Origin: an uncultured Clostridia bacterium
GTDB taxonomy: Bacteria; Bacillota; Clostridia; Oscillospirales; Oscillospiraceae
NCBI GenBank assembly: GCA_938023775.1
Contig: CALJDB010000244.1
Span: 1 to 9,319, forward strand
Length of the DNA stretch: 9,319 bases
Reading direction: 5' to 3'
Of the stretch, positions 1 through 5,543 are shown one piece after another. The position numbers and the translations under genes are program-made. The notes below the pieces were generated by a model. It was not told where the DNA came from. It worked only from the letters and a program-made list of their open reading frames with translations, and ran no database searches. Position 1 is the first letter of the stretch, and the number at the start of each line of letters is the position of its first letter.

Positions 1-13
1 ATATCGGGATTTT

Positions 14-79
14 TTGTATTTTGAGGAAACTTTTTTGTCCTGCGCGCGTCTAAGCTACTGAGGACACAAAAAAATACAA
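14..79 (+). promoter_or_regulatory. Possible structured 5' leader upstream of the DUF4349 gene
   Basis: The AT-rich leader can fold into a long imperfect hairpin. The outer arms are 14-22 (TTGTATTTT) and 71-79 (AAAATACAA), complementary over 9 bp. The inner arms are about 34-41 (TTTGTCCT) and 61-70 (AGGACACAAA), which pair with a 2-nt bulge. The outer 3' arm ends directly before the ribosome binding site GGGAGG at 80-85, six bases ahead of the ATG. It is not an intrinsic terminator, because the 3' arm is A-rich rather than U-rich on either strand. I see no convincing -35/-10 pair here, so the promoter may lie left of the window. The complementarity is seen directly; a regulatory role is inference. 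Confidence 0.3.
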
Positions 80-91
80 GGGAGGACCGAG

Positions 92-1078
92 ATGAAAAAG
101 AACGCAAGGATCATTTTCGCGCTGGCGGTGCTGGCGGCGCTGCTGGCGGCGCTGCTCTGCGGCTGCGGGGCGGCGAGCAAGAGCGCGGACAGCGCTTATA
201 TGACGGAGCCCAGCACGCCGGGGAGCAAGGGCGAGGCGGCGTCATGGGACGGCGGCTATGTCGAGGAAATGGAATACGGCTGGAACGACAGCTACGCCGA
301 GAGTCTCTCCACCGGCTACTCCCCGGAGATGAACGTCAAGATCATCCGCCGCGCGGAGATCGACCTCGAGAGCACGGAGTTCGACGACGCCGCCGCGGGC
401 CTGAACGCCGCGGTCGCGGAGGCGGGCGGTTATTTTGAGCGCAGCGAGCTGAACAACTACAGCCGCTACCGGCAGGGCTATTACACCGTGCGCGTGCCCG
501 CGGAGCGCTTCGAGAGCTTCTGCGCCGCGGTCGGCGCGCTCTGTCAGGTCAACTCCATCAGCCGCAGCGCCGACGACGTCAGCGAGAGCTACTACGACAC
601 GGAGGCGCGCCTTATCACTCAGCAGACGAAGCTCACGCGCCTTCAGGAGCTGCTCGCGAAGGCGGAGAGCATGGAGGACATCATCACGCTCGAGAGCGCC
701 ATCAGCGAGACGGAGCTCGCCATCGAGAGTCTGACCGGTTCGCTGCGCAAGTATGATTCCCTCGTGAACTATGCGACCGTGACCATTACGCTCAGCGAGG
801 TCTACAAGCTGACGGAGATCGAGGAGCCCGCCATCGGCTTCGGCGCGAAGCTCGGCGAGGCGTTCCGCCGCGGCTGCACGGGTTTTGTGGACGCGATGCA
901 GAGTCTCCTGCTCGCCGTCGCCCGCGGCTGGGTCGGATGGCTGATTTTCCTCGTCATCGCCGCCGTCGTCGCGATCGTCGTAACGCGCGCCGTGCGCCGC
1001 AGCCGCGCCCGCGACGCCGAGCGCAGAGCGCTCCGCGAGCAGCAGCTCGCCGAGCAGAAGCGTCAGGCGGAGAAGTAA
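92..1078 (+). CDS. DUF4349 domain-containing lipoprotein
   Basis: A predicted surface lipoprotein of 328 residues, of unknown biochemical function. It begins with a lysine-rich n-region, a hydrophobic stretch (residues 7-22) and a lipobox-like LCGC with the lipidated cysteine at 25. A low-complexity Ser/Gly/Glu-rich spacer follows to about 80. The DUF4349 domain covers about 82-300: an alpha/beta part (VKIIRRAEIDLES, YTVRVPAERFESF), then an Arg/Leu/Glu-rich helical hairpin (about 172-222) likely to form a coiled coil, then a return strand (YATVTITLSE). A transmembrane helix (about 281-299) precedes a strongly basic, Gln-rich cytoplasmic tail. GGGAGG six bases upstream supports this start. The architecture is typical of DUF4349 proteins in Clostridia; possible roles in envelope sensing or scaffolding are inference. 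It appears monocistronic in the window and converges on the next gene. Confidence 0.88.
   Translation: MKKNARIIFALAVLAALLAALLCGCGAASKSADSAYMTEPSTPGSKGEAASWDGGYVEEMEYGWNDSYAESLSTGYSPEMNVKIIRRAEIDLESTEFDDAAAGLNAAVAEAGGYFERSELNNYSRYRQGYYTVRVPAERFESFCAAVGALCQVNSISRSADDVSESYYDTEARLITQQTKLTRLQELLAKAESMEDIITLESAISETELAIESLTGSLRKYDSLVNYATVTITLSEVYKLTEIEEPAIGFGAKLGEAFRRGCTGFVDAMQSLLLAVARGWVGWLIFLVIAAVVAIVVTRAVRRSRARDAERRALREQQLAEQKRQAEK
131..154 (+). repeat. In-frame 12-bp perfect tandem repeat in the lipoprotein signal peptide
   Basis: CTGGCGGCGCTG occurs twice back to back (131-142 and 143-154), preceded by a related partial unit CTGGCGGTG at 122-130. In frame it encodes Leu-Ala-Ala-Leu twice (residues 14-21) within the hydrophobic core of the signal peptide. 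Gain or loss of a unit would change the core by four residues without shifting the frame. Confidence 0.8.
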
Positions 1079-1089
1079 GCCGCATTTTG

Positions 1090-1124
1090 AAAAAGCCGCC
1101 GCCCCATAGCCGGGGCGGCGGCTT
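1090..1124 (-). terminator. Intrinsic terminator of the minus-strand SH3-like gene
   Basis: A perfect 13-bp stem (1093-1105 with 1112-1124, core GCCGCCGCCCC/GGGGCGGCGGC) encloses a 6-base loop. Read on the minus strand, it is followed immediately by a T run (1094-1090), the classical rho-independent layout, about 90 bp beyond the stop of the minus-strand gene. On the plus strand it lies 14 bases past the stop of the DUF4349 gene but is followed only by CAGCTTGTC, so plus-strand termination there is less canonical. It may act in both directions. Confidence 0.8.
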
Positions 1125-1133
1125 CAGCTTGTC

Positions 1134-1170
1134 AAAAAAGCCTCGCGGAGTTCGCCGGCGCACCGGCGAA
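1134..1170 (-). other. Second hairpin in the convergent intergenic region
   Basis: TTCGCCGG (1151-1158) and CCGGCGAA (1163-1170) form a perfect 8-bp stem with a CGCA tetraloop. Read on the minus strand, the hairpin is followed after about 11 bases by a run of six T (1139-1134). That is too far for a textbook terminator, but it could add to or precede the stronger terminator at 1090-1124. It lies between the stop codon of the minus-strand gene and that terminator. Confidence 0.35.
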
Positions 1171-1214
1171 TAAAGTCAAATCCATTTTCGGCGGCGGCTT
1201 TTCGCGCGGCTCTC

Positions 1215-1967
1215 TCATGTCTTTTTCCGCTTTTTCACCACAACGGCGATGACCGCGGCGGCGATGACGGCGACGCAGGCGGCGCCAGCGTAGAGATAGG
1301 CGGTGGGGCGCTTTGCCTCGGCGAGGGCGCGCTCCATCGTCGCGGCGTCCGCGGCGGGACCGGTCTTGGGCGCGACGGCGTTTTCATCCGGGGGCAGTTC
1401 CCCGTTCGCCGGGTCGTCGAGGCAGACCCAGTAGCCGCGGATGCCCATATAATAGCCGAAATAACCCCAGCGGCGTCCGGCGGAGTCGGTGAAGAGCGCG
1501 GAGAAGTGAAGCTCGCCCCGCGGGAGCTGCTCCACGGCGTCGCCGCTGCCGGGATAGCGGTAAGCCCATACGGTGTCCTCCGCGCCGATCGTGAGCGTCT
1601 CGTCCGCCTCGCTGATCTCCGCGGCGTGGTCGGCGGAGAAGGAGATGGAGTCATAGCGCAGCGCGAGGTCGGCAAGGCGGACCCAGCCCTCCGGCAGATA
1701 TGCCCACTCGCCGTTCCATGTCCACGTGACATAGTGCGCCTCGCCGTCGTTCGGGAGCGCGTCCACGGCGTCGCCGGTCGGGGAGCTGTAAACCAAGACA
1801 TAGCCCTCCGAGCCGTTGGCGTAATAGCTGCGGTTTTCCGGCTCGCACTCGTCGCTGTGGCGGCGGTAAAAGGCGTCGTCCGGCTCGAAAAGCACGTCCG
1901 CCGCGGCGGGCGCGGCGAGCGCGCAGAGCGTGAGCGCGGCGAGCAGCAGAGAGAGCAGGCGTTTCAT
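1215..1967 (-). CDS. Secreted, C-terminally anchored protein with two SH3-like repeats
   Basis: A 250-residue predicted extracytoplasmic protein. A signal peptide (KRLL start, Leu/Ala core, likely cleavage after AAA at 21-23) leads into a Tyr/Trp-rich ectodomain. Two bacterial-SH3-like units are visible, at about 54-101 and 130-186. They share the pattern V-x-x-Y-x-x-P-x-GDAV-x-x-LP followed by GE-x-H. A Pro/Ala-rich linker with a PKTG motif (200-203) follows, then a transmembrane helix (about 224-244) and a basic KKRKKT tail. The start at 1967 is chosen because AAAGGAGG (1984-1977) sits nine bases upstream and a proper signal peptide follows; the longer reading frame back to 2144 would run through the promoter. 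SH3-like domains often bind peptidoglycan or peptides; the ligand here is unknown. No specific named family was recognised. Confidence 0.82.
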   Translation of the reverse strand: MKRLLSLLLAALTLCALAAPAAADVLFEPDDAFYRRHSDECEPENRSYYANGSEGYVLVYSSPTGDAVDALPNDGEAHYVTWTWNGEWAYLPEGWVRLADLALRYDSISFSADHAAEISEADETLTIGAEDTVWAYRYPGSGDAVEQLPRGELHFSALFTDSAGRRWGYFGYYMGIRGYWVCLDDPANGELPPDENAVAPKTGPAADAATMERALAEAKRPTAYLYAGAACVAVIAAAVIAVVVKKRKKT

Positions 1968-1976
1968 AAGGCATTT

Positions 1977-1984
1977 CCTCCTTT
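1977..1984 (-). promoter_or_regulatory. Ribosome binding site fixing the start of the SH3-like gene
   Basis: AAAGGAGG on the minus strand, nine bases before the ATG at 1967. It rules out the upstream in-frame TTG at 2144, which would place 59 extra residues before the signal peptide. Confidence 0.85.
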
Positions 1985-2003
1985 GATTCCATTTTATAGT
2001 CCC

Positions 2004-2031
2004 ATTATACTTCATTAGACGAAAAAGTCGA
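2004..2031 (-). promoter_or_regulatory. Sigma-A-like promoter for the SH3-like gene
   Basis: Read on the minus strand, a perfect -10 box TATAAT (2009-2004) is preceded after 16 bases by TCGACT (2031-2026), a 4/6 match to TTGACA. The predicted start is about 30 bases upstream of the ATG, giving a short leader containing the strong ribosome binding site. Two GAAAAAGT direct repeats overlap or abut the -35 region. Confidence 0.6.
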
Positions 2032-2075
2032 GAAAAAGTTCCCGCGTTTTTGGGGAAAAATCCGCCCCGCCGCGG

Positions 2076-2104
2076 TTGCTTAACGGAAAAATGCGTGGTA
2101 TAAT
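2076..2104 (+). promoter_or_regulatory. Sigma-A-like promoter for the methyltransferase-ecf-truA operon
   Basis: A perfect TATAAT (2099-2104) is spaced 17 bases from TTGCTT (2076-2081), which matches only the TTG half of the -35 consensus. Transcription would begin near 2111, leaving about 33 bases of leader before the ATG at 2144. That leaves no room for a riboswitch or T-box. A modest GGAG (2130-2133) serves as the ribosome binding site. Confidence 0.65.
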
Positions 2105-2143
2105 ATCCTGATTTAATATACGCACTTACGGAGATAGAAAACA

Positions 2144-3004
2144 ATGTGGATTTCCGACCAATGGCAGGATTTTGAGCTGATCGACTGCGGCGGCGGCGAA
2201 AAGCTGGAGCGCTGGGGCGACCAGATCCTCGTGCGCCCGGACCCGCAGGCGATCTGGGACACGCCGCGCAGAAACCCCCTCTGGCGCACGCCGAGCGCGC
2301 GCTACAGCCGCAGTCAGACCGGCGGCGGCCACTGGGACAAAAACACCGTTCCCGCCTCGTGGGACATCCGTTATAAGGACCTGACCTTCCATGTGAAGCC
2401 CATGAACTTCAAGCACACGGGACTTTTCCCGGAGCAGGCGGCGAACTGGGACTATCTGATGGCGAAGATCCGCGGCGCGGGCAGACCCGTCAGCGTGCTG
2501 AACCTCTTCGGCTATACCGGCGCGGCGACCGTCGCGGCGGCGAAGGCGGGCGCGAGCGTCTGCCATGTGGACGCGGCGAAGGGCATGGTGCAGTGGGGCA
2601 AGGAAAACGCGGAGGCAAGCGGCGTCCGCGAAGCGCCGATCCGCTGGATCGTGGACGACTGCGCAAAGTTCGTCGAGCGGGAGATCCGCCGCGGACACAG
2701 CTACGACGCGATCGTGATGGACCCGCCGTCCTACGGCCGCGGTCCCGGCGGCGAGGTCTGGAAGCTGGAGGACAATATCTGGGATTTCGTGAAGCTCTGC
2801 TCCCGCGTGCTGAGCGATAGCCCGCTCTGCGTCATCATCAACTCCTACACGACGGGGCTCTCCGCCTCCACCGTGGGCTATATCGCCGACAGCATCTTCA
2901 CGAAGCGCTTCGGCGGACACAGCGAGAGTCAGGAGCTCGGTCTCCCCGTGACGGACAGCGGGCTTGCCCTGCCCTGCGGCGCAAGCTGCCGCTGGGAGCG
3001 CTGA
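2144..3004 (+). CDS. Class I SAM-dependent methyltransferase, RlmI-like without PUA domain
   Basis: A 286-residue enzyme predicted to transfer a methyl group from S-adenosylmethionine, probably to rRNA. The SAM-binding loop is LNLFGYTGAAT (motif I, residues 119-129), followed by the acidic end of strand 2 (VDAAKG). The catalytic-site motif IV is DPPSYGRG starting at D193. The C-terminus carries the family-typical QELGLPVTDSGLALPCG. Members of COG1092 such as E. coli RlmI methylate C5 of a 23S rRNA cytosine and carry an N-terminal PUA domain. This protein lacks a PUA domain and instead has a short N-terminal segment (WQDFELIDCGGGEKLERWG), like other short clostridial and alphaproteobacterial relatives. 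The exact target base is therefore not assignable. It is the first gene of the operon; ecfA1 starts nine bases after its stop. Confidence 0.88.
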   Translation: MWISDQWQDFELIDCGGGEKLERWGDQILVRPDPQAIWDTPRRNPLWRTPSARYSRSQTGGGHWDKNTVPASWDIRYKDLTFHVKPMNFKHTGLFPEQAANWDYLMAKIRGAGRPVSVLNLFGYTGAATVAAAKAGASVCHVDAAKGMVQWGKENAEASGVREAPIRWIVDDCAKFVEREIRRGHSYDAIVMDPPSYGRGPGGEVWKLEDNIWDFVKLCSRVLSDSPLCVIINSYTTGLSASTVGYIADSIFTKRFGGHSESQELGLPVTDSGLALPCGASCRWER

Positions 3005-3013
3005 GGAAAAGAC

Positions 3014-3853
3014 ATGGACGCGATTATTCACGCGGAGGACCTCCGCTTTTCCTATGAGGAGGACGCCGCCCCGGTTTTAGAGGGGCTCTCGCTGGACATC
3101 GAGCGCGGGAGCTTCACCGCCATTTTGGGCCACAACGGCAGCGGCAAGAGCACGCTCGCGAAGCTCTTCAACGGTATCCTGCTTCCCACAGCCGGGCGCG
3201 TTACCGTGAACGGCATCGACACGGCGGACAGCGCGCGAATACTGGACGTGCGGCGCACGGTCGGGCTCGTGTTCCAGAACCCGGACAACCAGATCGTCGC
3301 GAGCGTCGTGGAGGACGACGTGGCGTTCGCACCGGAAAATCTCGGTGTGCCGAGCGCGGAGATCCGCGAGCGGGTCGATGAGGCGCTCCGGAGCGTCGGC
3401 ATGTATGAGTTCCGGCTCCACGCGCCGCACCTGCTCTCCGGCGGACAGAAGCAGCGCGTCGCCATTGCAGGCGTGCTCGCGATGCGGCCGGAGTGCATCG
3501 TGCTTGACGAGCCGACCGCGATGTTAGACCCCATCGGACGCCGCGAGGTGCTGGAAACGGTCGAGCGTCTGCGGCGCGAGCATGGGCTCACCGTTGTGCT
3601 CATCACCCACCACATGGACGAGTGCGTCGGCGCGGACCGGCTCATCGTCATGTCAAACGGAAAGATCGTGCTGGGCGGCGCGCCGCGCGCGGTGTTCTCC
3701 CGCGTGGAGGATATGCGCGCCGAGGGGCTCGCCGTTCCGGAGACGACGGAGCTGCTCTATCGGCTCAACCGGCATGGCGCGCGTTTGCCGCTCACGGCGC
3801 TGACCGTGGACGAATGCGCCGACGCCATCGCCGCTTATCTCAAGAAGGACTGA
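3014..3853 (+). CDS. ecfA1: ECF transporter ATP-binding protein EcfA1
   Basis: One of two ATPases of an energy-coupling factor transporter, 279 residues, at the cytoplasmic face of the membrane. Visible motifs: Walker A GHNGSGKS (39-46), Q-loop Q88 in FQNPDNQI, ABC signature LSGGQKQR (141-148), Walker B CIVLDEP with D165/E166, D-loop LDP (171-173) and switch histidine H199 in ITHHMDE. The FQNPDNQ Q-loop is typical of the A1 subunit, whereas A2 has FQYPEYQLF. It pairs with EcfA2 and couples through EcfT to vitamin- or metal-binding S components. A GAGG site overlapping the upstream stop codon (3003-3006) lies seven bases from the ATG, suggesting translational coupling to the methyltransferase gene. 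The gene is complete with no missing catalytic residue. Confidence 0.95.
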   Translation: MDAIIHAEDLRFSYEEDAAPVLEGLSLDIERGSFTAILGHNGSGKSTLAKLFNGILLPTAGRVTVNGIDTADSARILDVRRTVGLVFQNPDNQIVASVVEDDVAFAPENLGVPSAEIRERVDEALRSVGMYEFRLHAPHLLSGGQKQRVAIAGVLAMRPECIVLDEPTAMLDPIGRREVLETVERLRREHGLTVVLITHHMDECVGADRLIVMSNGKIVLGGAPRAVFSRVEDMRAEGLAVPETTELLYRLNRHGARLPLTALTVDECADAIAAYLKKD

Positions 3854-3857
3854 ATTT

Positions 3858-4727
3858 TTGCTTATGCCGGTTTTAAGGGCGGAGGGTCTGACGCATATTT
3901 ACAGTCAGGGAACTCCATTTGAAAAGGTCGCCATCGACCGCATAGACCTCGACGTCGCCGAGGGCGAGCTGCTCGGCATCATCGGTCACACGGGCAGCGG
4001 AAAGAGCACGTTTATCCAGCATTTAAACGGGCTTTTGAAGCCCACGGCGGGCAGCGTGAAGCTCGACGGGACGGACATTTACGCCACGAAGGAGACCACG
4101 CGCCGCGTCCGCTTTCAGGTCGGGCTCGTGTTCCAGTACCCGGAGTATCAGCTTTTTGAGGAGACCGTCGCGCGCGACATTGCCTTCGGTCCGAAGAACA
4201 TGGGGCTCTCCGCCGACGAGATCGACGCGCGCGTCCGCGAGGCGGCGGGCTTCGCCGGCGTGGACGAGAGCCTGCTGGAGTCCTCCCCGCTGGAGCTCTC
4301 CGGCGGTCAGAAGCGCCGCGTCGCCATCGCGGGCGTTATCGCCATGCGCCCGCGCGTGCTCATTCTGGACGAGCCGACCGCGGGGCTCGACCCCGCCGGG
4401 CGGGAGAGCATTTTGCAGAACATCTGCGATTACCGCGAAAAAACGGGCGCAACCGTGCTGCTCGTGTCCCACAGCATGGACGACGTGGCGCGCCTTGCCG
4501 ACCGGCTTGCCGTGTTTGAAAACGGGCGTATCGCCATGCTGGGAACGCCCTCGGAGGTGTTTGAGCGCGCGGCGGAGCTGCGCCGTATGGGGCTCACCGT
4601 CCCGGCGGCGACGGAGCTCGCCACGGCGCTGCGCGCGCGGGGCGTGGATATCCCCCAGAGCGTTTACACCATCCCCTATCTCGAAAAGCTGCTCCTGCGG
4701 CTGAAAGGGGGCGGGGCGGAATGCTGA
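3858..4727 (+). CDS. ecfA2: ECF transporter ATP-binding protein EcfA2
   Basis: The second ATPase of the ECF module, about 289 residues. Motifs, counted from the TTG start: Walker A GHTGSGKS (43-50), Q-loop Q93 in FQYPEYQLFEETV, signature LSGGQKRR (147-154), Walker B LILDEP with D171/E172, D-loop LDP (177-179) and switch H205 in VSHSMDD. The start is ambiguous. TTG at 3858 sits eight bases from AAGAAGGA (3842-3849), whereas ATG at 3864 gives the family-typical MPVLRAEGLTHIYS N-terminus but a 14-base spacing. Only two residues differ. It follows ecfA1 after four bases and overlaps ecfT by seven bases (ATGCTGA), which is classic operon packing. Confidence 0.95.
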   Translation: MLMPVLRAEGLTHIYSQGTPFEKVAIDRIDLDVAEGELLGIIGHTGSGKSTFIQHLNGLLKPTAGSVKLDGTDIYATKETTRRVRFQVGLVFQYPEYQLFEETVARDIAFGPKNMGLSADEIDARVREAAGFAGVDESLLESSPLELSGGQKRRVAIAGVIAMRPRVLILDEPTAGLDPAGRESILQNICDYREKTGATVLLVSHSMDDVARLADRLAVFENGRIAMLGTPSEVFERAAELRRMGLTVPAATELATALRARGVDIPQSVYTIPYLEKLLLRLKGGGAEC

Positions 4728-5524
4728 AGGACATCACCCTCGGCCAGTATTTTCCCGGGACGACCGCCGTCCACCGGCTCGACCCGCGGACGAAGCTGCT
4801 CTGGCTCATCGCCTATATCGTGGCGCTCTTCCTCGCGAAAAACTGGGCGTCCTACGCGCTGATGCTGCTGGTGCTCGTCTCGCTCGCCGCGGCGGCGCAT
4901 ATCAAGCCAAAAACGCTGCTGAGCGGCTTAAAGCCCCTCATCCTGATCGTCATCTTCACGGCGCTCATCAATCTGTTTTACGGCAGCGGCGAGCCGCTCG
5001 TGCAGTTCTGGATTTTCAAAATCACCGCCGACGGCATCCGCAACGCGGTCTTTATGGTGCTGCGCATCCTGCTGCTCGTCTGCGGGACCTTTCTGCTGAC
5101 TTACACCACCTCCCCGCTCCAGCTGACGGACGGGCTGGAGCTGCTGCTGACGCCGCTGAAGGCGCTGCGCGTGCCGGTGCATGAGCTGAGCATGATGATG
5201 AGCATCGCGCTGCGCTTTATCCCGACGCTCATCGAGGAGACGGACAAGATCATGTCCGCCCAGAAAGCGCGCGGCGCCTCGTTCGACACCGGAAAGCTCA
5301 CCGACCGCGCCCGCTCGCTCATCCCGCTGCTCGTGCCGCTTTTCGTGAGCGCCTTCCGCCGCGCGGACGAGCTCGCCACGGCGATGGAATGCCGCTGCTA
5401 CCATGACGGCAAGGGCAGAACGCGCATGAAGGTGCTGCGCTTCGCCGCCGCGGACTATGTTTCCCTCGCGCTCGGCGCGGCGATGATCGCTGCGGTGAGC
5501 GTGCTGCGCGCGTTCGGACTTTGA
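4721..5524 (+). CDS. ecfT: ECF transporter transmembrane protein EcfT
   Basis: The 267-residue membrane coupling subunit that links the EcfA1-EcfA2 ATPases to interchangeable S components. Hydrophobic segments occur at about 25-39, 43-60, 70-88, 107-129 and 245-265, with a further amphipathic or membrane stretch near 196-212. The cytoplasmic coupling helices carry the two family motifs that dock into the ATPases. The first is a canonical Ala-Arg-Gly in QKARGASF (183-185). The second is Cys-Arg-Cys in AMECRCYH (224-226), which keeps the arginine but replaces both neighbours. A conserved HRLDPRTKL segment (18-26) lies at the N-terminus. No S-component gene (BioY, RibU, ThiT, FolT and similar) is present in the window, consistent with a group II module shared among several S components. 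Confidence 0.94.
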   Translation: MLKDITLGQYFPGTTAVHRLDPRTKLLWLIAYIVALFLAKNWASYALMLLVLVSLAAAAHIKPKTLLSGLKPLILIVIFTALINLFYGSGEPLVQFWIFKITADGIRNAVFMVLRILLLVCGTFLLTYTTSPLQLTDGLELLLTPLKALRVPVHELSMMMSIALRFIPTLIEETDKIMSAQKARGASFDTGKLTDRARSLIPLLVPLFVSAFRRADELATAMECRCYHDGKGRTRMKVLRFAAADYVSLALGAAMIAAVSVLRAFGL

Positions 5525-5543
5525 GAAAGGAGGCGGACCCTTT

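Noticed and set aside
2105..2143. Riboswitch or T-box ahead of the methyltransferase-ecf operon
   Set aside because: With the predicted start near 2111 the leader is only about 33 bases, too short for any known riboswitch class, and no hairpin is visible.
1968..2144. N-terminal extension of the minus-strand gene to a TTG at 2144
   Set aside because: It would translate through the predicted promoter and the ribosome binding site, and would bury the signal peptide 59 residues inside the protein.
2126..3031. 301-codon antisense reading frame covering the whole methyltransferase gene
   Set aside because: The sense frame has clear methyltransferase motifs, and the antisense product is low-complexity Arg/Ala/Val-rich and looks like a compositional shadow.
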